64,000 bases of DNA from Sebastes aleutianus (taxonomy: Eukaryota; Chordata; Actinopteri; Perciformes; Sebastidae): assembly GCA_916700875.1 (NCBI GenBank), contig CAKAKS010000032.1, forward strand, positions 15,863,629 through 15,927,628, in the 5' to 3' direction. Below the pieces are notes generated by a model, which worked only from the letters and a program-made list of their open reading frames with translations, did no database searches and was not told where the DNA came from. Each line of letters starts with the position of its first letter. Position 1 is the first letter of the stretch. The position numbers were made by a program, and so were the translations under genes. Shown here piece by piece: positions 35,101 through 46,175 of the stretch.

Positions 35101-37608
35101 AATAACATGACAACTAATATTTGTACTCAATGTTGGCGATATCATCATTTACTACATCCCACGTAGAACAAGATGCAATACATCACGTTTATTCGATATA
35201 TCAGCCACCCCTACCTTGACCCACCTGTCCCCTAACTCCTGTGTAACGCTGACATATATGTGTTGCAGAGCGGCTACGCCATCCCCACCATGGCCTTCTC
35301 CTTCCTGTGCCACACGGCTATCCTGCCAATCTACTGCGAACTAGACCGGTCAGCACTGCAGCTTTACTTTTACTGTGTAACTTAAGTCATTGAGTCTATT
35401 GTTCACCAGCCAAGTAAACATTGCGCTCAATGAATGCATCCTTGTGTCTCTCAGACCTACTAAAGCCAAGATGCAGAAGATTACAAATGTCAGTATTAGC
35501 CTCAGCTTCCTGGTTTACCTCATTTCTGCTCTGTTTGGCTACCTCACCTTCTACGGTAAGCCTGCAGTGACACACTTTACCGCAACTACTTAACTCTAGC
35601 TGCTTTTTCCGAGCCCTGTCATATCTGTTCGCATCGTACCCTCACTTTATTCTTGTCTCCTGCTCGTAGATCAAGTGGACTCGGAGCTGTTGCTTGGCTA
35701 CGATACGTACATGCCTCGGGACATCATGGTGATGGTGGTTCGACTTGCCATCCTGTTCTCGGTGTTGCTGACTGTACCCCTTATTCAGTTCCCTGTGAGT
35801 ACACCGACCCCGGAATATTCTTTTAAAGGACCAGTGTGTAACATTTCAGGGGATCTATTAGCAGAAATGGAATATAATATTGATAACTCACTCACGCGGC
35901 TCACGTTACTGCAGTCTTGGAAGGGGAGGAATGAGCAGAGGGGTACTCAGTTGGTTGCAATCTGCAACCACACCACTAGATATCAACAAATCCTACACAC
36001 TGTACCTTTAACACAACCAAAAAGTACCAAAGAGTATCCCAATGTCCTCATTTTGGATTCTTTTCTTTTCAATTCCATGAAATTACTTAAAAGCAAGAAA
36101 GGGTTGAAGTTGTTGGACTCATACAGCTGCATTTCTTTCACAAGCCTCTGATGTAAAATTAAGTTTTATTTGAGTCTTTGTTTGTATGTTTGTATTATTG
36201 GTAGGACTGTCAATCAATTAAAATAGTTAATCGCAAATTAATCACACATTTCTTATCTGTTCAAAATGTACCTTAAAGGGAGATTTGTCAAGTATTTAAT
36301 ACTCTTATCAACATGGGAGTGGACAAAGATACTTGCTTTATACAAATGTGTGTATATATTTATTATTACAAATCAATTAACAACACAAAACAATGACAGA
36401 TATTGTCCAGAAACCCTCACAGGTACTGCATTTAGCTTAAAAGATATGCTCAAATCATAACATGGCAAATAGAAGCCCAACAGGCAACAACAGCTGTCAG
36501 TGTGTCAGTGTGCTGACTTGACTATGACTTGCCCCAAACTGCATGTGATTATCATAAAGTGGGCATGTCTGTAAAGGGGAGACTCGTGGGTACCCATAGA
36601 ACCCATTTTCATTCACATATCTTGAGGTCAGAGGTCAAGGGAACCCCTTTGAAAATACCAATGTCAGTTTTTCTTCGCCAAAATTTAGCGCAAGTTTGGA
36701 TTGTTTTTTAGCCTCCTTCTTGAAAAGCTAGTATGACATGCTGGATACCAATGGATTCCTTAGGTTTTTTTCTAGTTTCATATGATAAGCTTTGTTTGTG
36801 TGTGCGCTTCAGGCCCGAAAGGCTGCGGTCTTGCTGATGTTTGAAAGACGTCCCTTCTCCTGGCCGATCCACATCATTTTGACTCTCATCATCCTGAGTG
36901 TGGTGCTGCTGCTGGCCATCTTTGTGCCTGATATCAAAAATGTCTTTGGAGTTGTGGGTATGTGAAATGTTTATTTTGCTGTATTCTGGTCTTTTATAAA
37001 TCCTATAATTATTATTATTTTTATTTTTAAGGACACAGTCATTTTGCATTAACAGTGACCTTGAAATACTCTGATCTGTTTTCAACTACAGCAGACATTA
37101 AACGCAGCCAAGCTCTCAGCCAAGATGTCAATATTCCACAGTTATTGATCGTGGTGGCTAAAATCACAGTACCTGCTTATACATAATTAATGGTGCAGTC
37201 CTGCTCGAACAGTTTATGAAGCTGCTATTGTCGGACATATATACAGTATGTTGTCTGTAGAATTCATGTGACGTTCCTGTTTCTTTCCCCAGGAGCGACA
37301 ACATCCACCTGCCTGTTGTTTATTTTCCCCGGCATTTTCTACCTCAAAATCAACAGAGGACCCCTCAAATCCTTCGACTCCATTGGGGTAACTAAACACT
37401 GATATAATCTATCGATCTAATCTATATAGATATAATGAATACTCACCGACTACAGCTTCTGTGTACATTTGTATTTATTTTGACCTTGTTCTGACTGTGT
37501 TGTTTTTGCTCTTTGTGTCTCCAGGCTGGACTTCTGGTGGTCTTTGGTTTCATTATGGGAATCATCAGCTTCTCTGTCATTGTCATCGAATGGGTACATG
37601 ACTCATAA
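23172..37608 (+). CDS. slc38a6: sodium-coupled neutral amino acid transporter-like SLC38A6 (SNAT6), complete, 16 coding exons
   Basis: SLC38A6 is a multi-pass membrane protein of the amino acid/auxin permease family; its substrate is less certain than for other SNATs. Exons: 23172-23252, 26380-26504, 26619-26692, 28511-28563, 28703-28742, 30729-30807, 32710-32795, 32890-32948, 33026-33097, 33542-33598, 35269-35348, 35455-35555, 35670-35794, 36813-36957, 37293-37387 and 37525-37608. Phases agree throughout, giving 451 residues (human about 456). The acidic cytosolic N-terminus is followed by TM1 with NAIMGSGILGLAY at about 46-58. Other landmarks are KTELPAAI, the KQWSIPCPLPHNITT loop with a glycosylation sequon, a second NSS sequon, ALPTM-like AIPTMAFSFLCHT, ALFGYLTFY, LLTVPLIQFP and NVFGVVGATTSTCL. 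I expect about 11 membrane segments. A TAG stop lies in frame two codons upstream of the ATG. The first donor is tandemly duplicated. Confidence 0.95.
23237..23302 (+). repeat. 33-bp tandem repeat duplicating the slc38a6 exon-1 splice donor
   Basis: Two nearly identical 33-bp units, 23237-23269 and 23270-23302, each hold the last codons of exon 1 (CCTTTATTATTA) and the donor ATGTAAGTACTAAAACA. They differ by a few bases. The first donor GT is at 23253 and the second at 23286. The interval is 33 bases and free of stops, so use of the second donor would add 11 residues in frame. Confidence 0.9.
23303..25358 (+). other. first part of slc38a6 intron 1
   Basis: Contains an interspersed repeat at about 23958-24470: a (TAA)n run, then AAAGTTTATTTATGTAGCAC and downstream sequence whose start recurs at 34005, 42985 and 61512. 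I find no exon that fits phase; a spliceable-looking piece at 24914 is discussed among the rejected items. Confidence 0.5.
23958..24470. repeat. interspersed repeat, (TAA)n plus TTTATTTATGTAGCAC family
   Basis: The element opens with TAATAATAATAATAA and the ATTTATGTAGCACTTATCAAA signature shared by other pieces in this window. It is common in teleost genomes, but I cannot give its class from sequence alone. Confidence 0.55.
25367..25923. mobile_element. hAT-type MITE with perfect 8-bp TSD, carrying a nested SINE
   Basis: The element begins TAGGGGCATAAATC and ends CGTTAGACCCCTA, with GCAACCAG on both sides (25359-25366 and 25924-25931). The inside has CGATNNN-type ATCGAT motifs typical of such MITEs. 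A tRNA-derived SINE at 25616-25826 interrupts it, so about 330 bp is the original element. Confidence 0.85.
25616..25826 (+). mobile_element. tRNA-derived SINE with 15-bp target-site duplication
   Basis: The head resembles a tRNA with an A box (TAGCTCAGTCGG at about 25626) and a perfect B box (GGTTCGAATCC at about 25692), the internal RNA polymerase III promoter. The body CATGTCAATTCTCTCTCTCC is followed by a long A tail. AAAGATGACGATGTG flanks it exactly (25601-25615 and 25827-25841), the mark of LINE-driven insertion. The tRNA-like part has an enlarged loop and is unlikely to be a working tRNA gene. Confidence 0.88.
27362..28380. mobile_element. hAT-like element of the GCTTCGAA family interrupted by another repeat
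   Basis: Left end CTAGGGCTGTCCCGAATACC and right end GCATTCGGGTCGGTCCTAG pair as inverted ends and match the uninterrupted copy at 19266-19602. Between about 27653 and 28290 lies foreign sequence, listed separately. Confidence 0.7.
27653..28290. mobile_element. TTAAAGGGACT repeats nested in the element above
   Basis: TTAAAGGGACTATTTGTAAC at 27653 and TTAAAGGGACTGTTTGTAAC at about 28233 are two starts in the same orientation, suggesting one element plus a fragment of a second. The CpG-rich core (about 27798-28150) recurs inverted at 48357-48692. It encodes nothing recognisable. Confidence 0.6.
28743..30728 (+). other. slc38a6 intron 5
   Basis: Unassigned, moderately GC-rich sequence with no clear repeat element; a C-rich polypyrimidine tract precedes the acceptor at 30728. 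Confidence 0.5.
30808..32709 (+). other. slc38a6 intron 6
   Basis: A GC-rich patch at about 32040-32400 gives overlapping open frames on both strands with no recognisable protein. A short C run lies near 31378. Confidence 0.5.
33916..34756. mobile_element. 841-bp element with GGCTGCATTCACA inverted ends
   Basis: The left end GGCTGCATTCACAGCAGATC and the right end GATCTGGTGTGAATGCAGCC are inverted copies. An ATCAATCAATCAATC tract and the TTTATTTATATAGCACC repeat (from about 33988 to 34490) appear nested inside. It lies in slc38a6 intron 10. I saw no target duplication. Confidence 0.7.
35823..36011. mobile_element. 189-bp TTAA-flanked MITE
   Basis: Starts TTAAAGGACCAGTGTGTAAC and ends CCTACACACTGTACCTTTAA, inverted ends with TTAA at both edges. 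It begins 28 bases after the exon-13 donor of slc38a6. Confidence 0.75.
36202..36784. mobile_element. truncated TAGGGCTGTCAATC-type repeat reaching the slc38a6 exon-14 acceptor
   Basis: Begins TAGGACTGTCAATCAATTAA and continues through TAAAGTGGGCATGTCTGTAA, GGGTACCCATAGAACCCA and CTAGTTTCATATGAT, a consensus I recognise from many fish genomes. The other end is missing; recognisable sequence stops about 28 bases before the acceptor at 36812. Confidence 0.7.
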
Positions 37609-38375
37609 TCCCGCCTGGCCCCTCTTTAAGGGCAAAGCGTGCCAAAGAAACTGAATAGTGGATAAAGAAAGGGAATAGACACCTCAGGGAGATTATTTAT
37701 GGAAACGTTGTTCTCAACTCTAGACTTGTGTTTGTTTCTGTCCTTCTAAATTACAAACAAAGACCAAACTCACAAGAACTTTTCATGTTATACTCACTGT
37801 TATTTTTACACGCTGACTTTTAAATGTATACCCAATTCAGAGCAAATCTTTATTTTATTTTTTTAAATCTTCATAGAACAAAAGATAAGTGAAGTTTACT
37901 GTGTCAGAACGATACAAGAAAGCAAGTTGACCATTATCTTTAAGTTCATTTTATGAACTTGATTTTCGTTTTTACTTTCAGACAACCTTTGTATTGTCTG
38001 TGTGCTTGATAATCACCGTATATAAACCAATCTGACTGTATTTGAAAATGCTGTTAATGTGTTTTTGAATGTGTCAAAAAATGTGTTGTGGAACATTTTT
38101 ACATACACAATCACTAATACTCATTCCCAAGATTATTTAAATGTTATTTTATTCACATTTGTTGTTTTGGATTTTTCTTTTAAACTTGTTTTATATCATT
38201 TAAAGCATATATTGATTTTCCAAACAGTTCTGCTTCTACTTGTATTCTCTACCTTTTTAAATGAATGGGACCAGATAATTCCAATGTATTGTATGTGGTT
38301 ATAATGTACAGTAGAATAATATAATAATGTTCTTCAAATTATTTGGATTTAATAAAAAGGGAAATTGTTTATGTA
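37609..38375 (+). other. slc38a6: slc38a6 3' UTR
   Basis: AT-rich, no long open frame, ends at AATAAA. The end point is inferred. Confidence 0.6.
38351..38356 (+). terminator. poly(A) signal AATAAA for slc38a6
   Basis: AATAAA follows about 740 bases of AT-rich sequence after the slc38a6 stop at 37608, which I read as the 3' UTR (37609 to about 38375). Confidence 0.55.
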
Positions 38376-40178
38376 GTGACATGTCACTTTGCTCATTTAA
38401 CCACTAACCTGTCTTCATTAGTGTTGTGGGAGGCTCATCAGTCTAACATGTCACATTCATGGCTGTGTGTATTTGATTGGCAGGCGTAGCATTGACGCTG
38501 AGACCTGCTCCTCAGCGCTGTGCTGTGGGTTCAGCCTGCAGCTAATGAAAGCCACATGCTCGGTACGTTTCTAATCATGATGCTGTTTAGATTGTCTCCA
38601 TGCTGCCTCTGGAACCTACAGCCATCCGACTGCTGCTTTTAATCTAAGGAATTAGGCAGTGCGGCCCCGCCGTCCCTGCAGAAAGCAGTGGCTGCCCGCT
38701 CTTCACGCCCCCTTAAAGAGGTCCCCCAGTCCAGGAAATATCCCATACCTCCATCCTCCACTCTGAAGGACACTCCCATAAAGTCAGCGCACCACTATCA
38801 ACTCTGAACATACAGTATATTTGGTAGTTGATGGTGGAAAAAGCACTCAGACCCTTTACTTAAGAACCGATAGGACAATGTAAATTATACTCCATTACTT
38901 GAGTAAAGGACTCGTTCTGCAGAAAAATGCCCCCTGTGACTGCTATATTTATTATATATGGCATTATTAGATTGTTAATACTAATGCATCAATGTATAAG
39001 TAGCATGTTCCTCTTGTAGCTGTTCAAAAGTGTAGTTACTAGGTAGGTAGGTAGTTCAGTGGTTCCCAACCTAGACATAGATATATGAAAGTGACAAGGG
39101 CTCACGAGCCAAAAAAGATTGAAAACCACTTACAGTGTATTTTATAAGCTTATCATATGTTTTTTTATGTAAAACCTAAACCTGAAGAGTAATTAGAGCT
39201 GTCAGATAAATGCAGCCGAGGAAAAAGTAAAATATTACCCTCTGAAATGTAGTACAGTAGAAGTATAATTCTTCAGCGACCATCATCGCCAGCCGTCTGT
39301 CACCAAATCTGTGGAAACTCTCAAGCTCTTTCAGAAATTAAACCAACCTCTGACTACATGGTTCCTATGGGAACCTCTGAGCTAAACCCATTTGCAAAAC
39401 AAGATTACCACCTAGTGTCAGACTGTGCTCACAGCAGTCCAGTTCCTCCTCAATTCACTGACATTCCTCTCTTGGTTTATGAACACCTAACTAGGAAGAG
39501 ATAACCAGATGCTCCAGTTCTCTCCCGGTTTTATCATGTGTTGGAAACATGCACGTTAACAGAGACCAGAGCTGTTTTTATGGAGGTCTGACTGGGGCAT
39601 GAGTCCTCATCCCAGGGTGGGAGTGTTTTTGTTTAGTTAAACTCACTCACACCCTGGGCTCATGTCCAGCAGTATGACAACACCATCTCCCAGGGTTAAA
39701 GGATGGAAGGAGGCGGAGGAACGATGGTGGGCTGAAATGAATCCCCTGTTGGCAGCCTCCGCTCTCGTATTGTTTCAAGAGGAGTCGGCTGTGTTCTTTG
39801 AAAATTATTTTCTGTTGTTGTAAATCAGGATTTTTGGGTAACAGCTGGGTCTGATCCCATTTTGACCTTTAACACAGTTTGACATCCTATTGTTTGATAG
39901 CCTTCATGGATGAGATCATCGATTCCCAACTGGGGGTAGCCTACTACTAATTAACTCAACTAAACTAATTCAACTAAAAAATTGCCGTTATATATTTGTG
40001 TGAAGGATGAAAATAAACAGCCATAATATTACAAATTGGTGCGATGATGAGCTTTCATAAATGTACAATTACAACCCAAGTCAGTTGGCCACAACATGTT
40101 GCAACTAAGAGTGTGTAAAGTGAACAAAAGTTGAAATAGTTAGCTAAAAGTAATGGATAAACAGTTGAAAAAGTTTGG
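38376..40178. other. intergenic, no gene recognised
   Basis: A fish repeat starts at about 38828 and runs to about 39290 with GTGGTTCCCAACC inside. The GC-richer stretch 38440-38720 is unassigned and could be regulatory. From about 40090 a degenerate tandem repeat begins. Confidence 0.45.
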
Positions 40179-40975
40179 TTAAAGCTTCAGTAGGCAGTAT
40201 ATTTTTTGGTATCTGTGCAAAAATTCCATAATAACCTTTCAGCATATTGTAATTCAAGTGTTCTGAGAGAAAACTAGACTTCTGCACCTCCTCATGGCTC
40301 TGTTTTCAGGCTTAAGAAAATCTAGCTCATGACGGGAGACTTTGACCAATCACAGGTCAATTCAGAGACAGAGCATTCCTATTGGCTGTGCTCTGGTCAT
40401 GTGACCAGAACCTGCCGTTCCTTCACCAGATTTCACAATGGCGGCGGCGTCACAAACTTTCTCATTTTACAGCTTAACAGTGCACTACAAGATGTTTCTG
40501 AGAACATTTGAGGCAAGAAATATGCTTTAACGTAACATAATATCGATTCATATTTGATCAGCGCTGCCTAGTTTGACCGTTTGGTCGGAGTTTGCGAGTG
40601 ATTGACAGCCGGCTCTCATAGACAGCAGACCTCAGATCAGCTCTTACTGCTTGTTTTCCTCCGGTCTGTTTCATGTAATACTGTCAGGATATAGCTACCG
40701 TTTTATAAAACTAACTTTTTTAAGTCATATTTGCTCCGATCTCGCCTACTGCAGCTTTAATATTACCTAAAAGTAAAGGATAAACACTTGATATTGTTTG
40801 GTTAACGTTTACTAAAAGTAAATAATTAAATATTTAACTAAAAGTAATTGATAAACAGTTGAAATTGTTAGGTTAAGGTAGGCTAAAATTTTAAAATAGC
40901 TGGCTAAAAGCAATAAACCGTAGTTAGCTGAAGTAATGAAGAAACAGTGGAATTAGCTGAAAGTATTGGATGGGG
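40100..40975. repeat. degenerate tandem repeat (TAGCTAAAAGTAATGGATAAACAG) split by a MITE
   Basis: Units such as CTAAAAGTAATGGATAAACA, ACTAAAAGTAATTGATAAAC and GTTAGCTGAAGTAATGAAGA recur on both sides of the MITE at 40179-40760. Confidence 0.65.
40179..40760. mobile_element. TTAA-type MITE, copy B
   Basis: 582 bp from TTAAAGCTTCAGTAGGCAG to GCCTACTGCAGCTTTAA, with a TTAA at each edge and well-kept inverted ends. Same family and orientation as 14844-15405. Inserted into a tandem-repeat array, which continues on its right side. Confidence 0.85.
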
Positions 40976-42814
40976 TAGCCGGCTACTTGAGCTCATCTGA
41001 CAGGACTGTGGTGGTACATACTGTAAGTCTGACAATAAAAGGTTGTGAACCTCTGGATTAGAACATCTGCACAAAGCACTCAACAGCCTAAACTGTTCAG
41101 TTAGACTTCACAGTGAAGCCATCGCAGCCCTCTACAAATTAGTAGGCTATTGGCAGAAAGCAGAACCAATGCAGAAAAATCCACTTCCTCTTCCTGTTTG
41201 TGTTTCAACAACATCTGATCAACATGCCTTCATAGAGGATGTCAGAAACTGTAGCAGAGCTGAGAAACGCGCACATCTGCTTTCTGTTTACCCGCGTAAT
41301 CTTGTTCAACAGGCATTCCTGGCTGAAAGGTGCTTCAAGGGTCTTTTCACATGAGCCTCTTAATGCTGGTTGGCATGATGAGTGGTTTTCCTTGTTAGTC
41401 ATGGTGGCGGACTGCAACTCAGCAAATGCCATCGATATGCAAGTGTCATCACTGAAGAAGTGCTCTCCTGCTCTCCTTCCATTCTCTCCGTTCTCTCCAT
41501 CCACCGTCGCTCCATGCCGATTTTCTGCTTTTAATCGATTTCCACGCTCTATCAGTAAACATGCTTTTTGGGTCACAGTAAGAGCATTCCTTGCTCTGAG
41601 GACTCTTTTTTTGAGACAGCAGATGCCATAGTAGAATTTATTTGTTTTATGCTTTTTGTGTAATTGTATTGATAAAAGGCCCACAAATTAGAAAACGATA
41701 GACTTCCTGACAGTATCAGCTAACAAGGCGTGAGGGAAATGGAGCGGTCTCTCAAACAACAAAAGCTCACCAGGCTGTGCTTGTCTTCAGTGGTTTTTAC
41801 GTATAACATTGTGAGTCTACATTATCATCTGCTTCTGCTCCTTAGCCACAGACGCTTCGTGCTAGACGTGTTATGTCCTTCGCCTTACCCCTATTGTGGA
41901 TGTCAGAACACCACGGGCTGCACAAAACACTGAAAACTGTGCTTAACCACTGTGTGCAACAAACATCTTGCTGTCTTGAATAGAGTGTCTTGAAACCGCA
42001 TTCAGGGGAAGAATTGCCTGACACACTCGGGGTCCCAACATAATAGCAGCAACACAATGAAATCAAATAGACTCCCAAGATTGCTGTCACCATAGTCACC
42101 GAGACATGATGAGCCTCGGAGAGAGAATGACAGATTTCATATTGTCAGCACAGAAATTAAGGTCGAGGGGTGAAATAACTCTTTGGTAAATAAACAAGTG
42201 GGGGGTTTACGATGTTTTAAGAAGTATTGCAGTGCTTAGTTGTTTTGGCAGATGATGAGCAGGGGTTGAGAGGTAGGAAGGGTACTGATGGAGGCCCAGT
42301 GGTCAGCAGCACAGTATGGGGGTTCAGTCTGTATTTTTGGGTGGGGGGTGGGGGGTGAGTGGGGGTGAGCTTGTCTCTCTGCGATCCCATCAGCCCTGGG
42401 CTGAGCTCTTAATGCGGCCCTGACGCCTTGCTGGCGCAGGGGCCACGCTGCCTCACATCTGGAGCCAATTACCCTGGAGGGGCTGTGACAGAGCCCCCAA
42501 CCCACCACACCACCACCGCACCACCCTCTACGCTCTGCTCCGCTGGCCAACGCCGCTACGACCACTCTCACTGTTACATTCCTCCACTTTTCACAACACC
42601 ACTCTCTGTTTTGTCAGTCCCTCTTTCCTCTTCTTCCTCTTCATTGATCAGGATTTCTTTTTAACTATAATCAGTTGTTAAAGGAAGAGTATCGGGGCGT
42701 AATGGTGACCTCATGTAATCACAGTGTTGTTGTATGTCATCCCCTCTCTCTCCCCACTCATTTCTTAATAAAGGCTCTACAATTACCAAAAAATACTGCT
42801 TTAAAGAAAGAGTT
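40976..42814. other. intergenic, no gene recognised
   Basis: A 159-codon open frame at 41205-41684 (minus) has no recognisable domain and overlaps a 130-codon frame on the other strand. G-rich runs at about 42335-42370. Confidence 0.45.
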
Positions 42815-43500
42815 TGATCAGTTTAATAATCAGAATCAGTTTTTATTCGCCAAGTACATAAATACAAGTAATTTGACTCTGGTTTTATGCAGCTCTCTAA
42901 GCGTACTTACACAGAAATAGACATAACAGCTAAGGACAAGGACGTCAAAGCTGGACAAATAAAGGTGAGAAATACTACTACTACTACTAATAATAATAAT
43001 AACTTTATTTCTATAGCACCTTTCAAAATCAAAGTTACAAAGTGCTGTACAATAAAAGCATGATAAAAGTAATTAACATCCAGACAATTACCAAAATGAA
43101 GTTAATTTAAGTGTGCTGTTAGTATACTTCTTTTGAACTTAAAATAAGAGAGTATACTTTCAGGCTACTTTTTATGTACTTATCAGAGATATACTTAACA
43201 AAAGTATACTTAAGTATACTTGGCTCATACTGACAAGTATACAGAGAAGTCTAACTATTTTTGGCTTATAGGCCTACTTACTTCATCACTTGATCAAAAT
43301 ATACAGTACTTAAGAAAAAGTATAATTAAGTATTCTTGCCTTATAGGCCTACAGAAAGAATACTTAGCTTGTTAATTTTTGATAGAGTACCTCATTAAAG
43401 TGTGTGAGCAAATCATCAAGTCAAATAGCAAAATACATAACACATAAATCATTGGCTAAGCACTATAATTTATAATATACAAAGTATACTTTCATGAACT
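42815..43500. repeat. interspersed repeats: AATCAGAATCAG, TTTATTTCTATAGCACC and AAGTATACTT types
   Basis: AATCAGAATCAGTTTTTATT with CAAGTAATTTGACTCTGG at 42826-42890, then (ACT)n/(AAT)n and AACTTTATTTCTATAGCACC at about 42978-43080, then a stretch dense in AAGTATACTTAAGTATACTT to about 43500. Confidence 0.6.
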
Positions 43501-45209
43501 AAAAAGCAGAAATGCCCACAAGTCATTTTTTTGCAAGCCCAAGTCAAGTTTCAAGTCTTTGAACTAACGATCTAAACAAGATCAAATCATATAAATAGGT
43601 GAATACTCATTTCTCACTACATCGTATAGTAGGCTTTCTGCAGAATAGCACCATCTTAAGTCATGTGTTCCTGTGGTAGAGCACTGGCAGTAAACACCAC
43701 TTGTGAATATAGCACATTTAGTACCAAATCAGCTTTTACAGGTGTGATTTATGTGGTGCCTCTGCTTCCACGCTGCAGAGCCCCAGGGGTGCATGTGTGT
43801 GTGGTTCAGCGTGTAGGTTTCTACGCAGCCCTACCTGAGGAGAGGCTGGGGTCTTGTGACTGTAGGATGGGGGTTAGTTCAACCAGTGACTGATGGATGT
43901 AATTGAGTTTGTGGTGGTTGCAGGAGGCGTGGTGGGGGTGTATACTGGCCCCGCTGGATTACTCTCACCGGGGTCAAAAGAGTAGGGAACGGGCTTCGCC
44001 ATATCTGGGCCGCACTCTCCTCTCCCCGCTGCCCCGTTTGGCACCAATGCTATGGTTCATTAGCTGCAGCTATAGGGTGTACCTGGGCAGGGAGCCAGAG
44101 GATTGAGCTGTCCTGGGTTACACGGACATAAATTGGAGCGTAGACTGTGAAGTGAATGTGGAAACTCTACAGGTGGCTGAAATTAAGTCGTATACAGAGA
44201 ATCAGTCTGAAATATGGGGAGGCTTTTGGTCGCTGGCCTTGTGCACAATAAAAATGTTGGCATCTTGAGGAGATACATCAGAAGTATGTATTCATGCCTG
44301 TGAATGTGTGTGAGGCATGCACGTGTCCGTGTGTGTACATGTACACATGAAGCCCTCAAGTCTCGGTTAGGTGTCTATAGAGTCATGGGAAGTTGTTGCA
44401 GACTTTCTCCCATGGGTGCATAATTCAAGATTTGGCCATGACAACCACTTACAGGGAGAAAGTTAGACTGGAATGAGGAGGAAGGGAGGAAAGAAAGAGG
44501 GGGGACTGCAGGTAGAACAAAGAAACAAAGCAAATCATCCTGGACCGTAAAAACGCCAGCTTTGGCTCCGGGCTAAAACAAGGAAGAGAGGAAGTAAAAT
44601 ACACAGATTTTTAAAAGTTGTTTCATCATAAGAGAGAGAGGGAGGAAGAGGAAGGTGGAGAAATAATATAGCAGTCTTATTCTGCCATCTGCTGGACAAT
44701 GTGAAATGTAATAAAATATCTTCACACTTATGACCTCAGGCACAAAAATACCATTAAAATACCTTCATTCTAAGGTCACAAATGTAGGCAGTGAGAGTGA
44801 ATATATACTGGCATGTTTACTCTTGTTGGTCGAGGTGATCTGCAGCATATAGATGCAAAATGTTTCACTTAAACCCTTCAGGTCCCACAGAGGTCCCTTC
44901 AAGCCTTTGCCGCTGATAGCTGTGAGTGTATTCACACTGTTCTGCACCGAGGCGATCCGCTATCTGTCTGCTTTATCATTACGACCTTCTCTGCTCAGTA
45001 AGGTCATGTCTGAGACGCTGTTTACAAGACAGTCTGTATCCCAGAGATGTGTAAGGTTCTGGGACCCAGGCTCTTTATTTATAACAGCTGGAGCAGAGAG
45101 ATGTGGAGCGCTGACATTATGGCAGAGTGGGGTGAGAGGTCAAGTCTAACACCAATAAAGTGGAGACTTTGATCGTGGCATTTATGGATGGAGCCGGCAC
45201 AGCACCCTC
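43501..45209. other. intergenic, no gene recognised
   Basis: Unassigned sequence without a coding exon I can support. Confidence 0.45.

Positions 45210-45254
<45 letters not shown>
45210..45254. repeat. (AG)n microsatellite
   Basis: About 22 AG units with one AAAG interruption. Confidence 0.9.
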
Positions 45255-45257
<3 letters not shown>

Positions 45258-46175
45258 GCATTTAAAGAAGACAAGAGAAAGGGATAGCACTGGGAAGAAA
45301 AGAAACAAGGGGATTAATTCATTTCAGATTTATTTTCCATTAGCAATCGGAATTTTCTTTTACTACATTTTCTTTTTTGCAATAAATCAGTTAAAATTTT
45401 GGTTAATAAAATGTTAAGAAAAAAAAGGTGATAAATGCCCATAACAAGAATCTTACCAAAAACCACAAAATATTTAAGTTACAATGACAAAACAGACAAA
45501 AGCAGCACATCCTCACATCTGGAACTCATTTATATTCAGCATTTTTGCTTGATAAATAACTTAAACAATTAATTTTATGATGATTGACTAATTGATTAAT
45601 TTGACAAATCATGTCAGCAACAAATCAAAACCATCGAGGGTTGTTCCAAATTTGTGATTGACCAATCTGAGCCGTAGCCAAATCCTCCCTTTGCCACCCA
45701 CAGCTGCTCCAATTTTAACAATTGTTTTTTTTCCATCTGTCTTTTTCGAGTCCCACAACAGTATTATTATTATAGTTTTTCTCATTCGCTTTGGCTCAAT
45801 TCTTGAATGAGAATAAATATTTTTTTCAAAACAATAATCTCTGAACAGTTAGTTTGTTGTTCACAACAGATTATCATTTTCCATTCATTCAAGCAAATTG
45901 CACGTGTTCTGGCACATGTGTGCAAAAGAGTAAGTAAGTACAATAACCACTTGCACATGTCTTGCTGATCAAAACTGAAGAGTTGATTCTCAGTGAAATT
46001 GTCATCCTCTTCACAACTTCTAAACATTATTCATCATTTGAGCCATCACATGCAAAATGATCCATACAATTATCAAAATCTGTCAGACATACATGGTTAT
46101 TCCATAAATATCTATAACGAGGAGGTACAATCTGTTGTGTTTGAACTGAACTACTGCAGGTTTTTTCATTGTTGC

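Noticed and set aside
41205..41684. 159-codon minus-strand frame between slc38a6 and prkch
   Set aside because: Overlaps a 130-codon frame on the other strand and resembles no family I know. A single-exon gene cannot be excluded, but nothing supports it.
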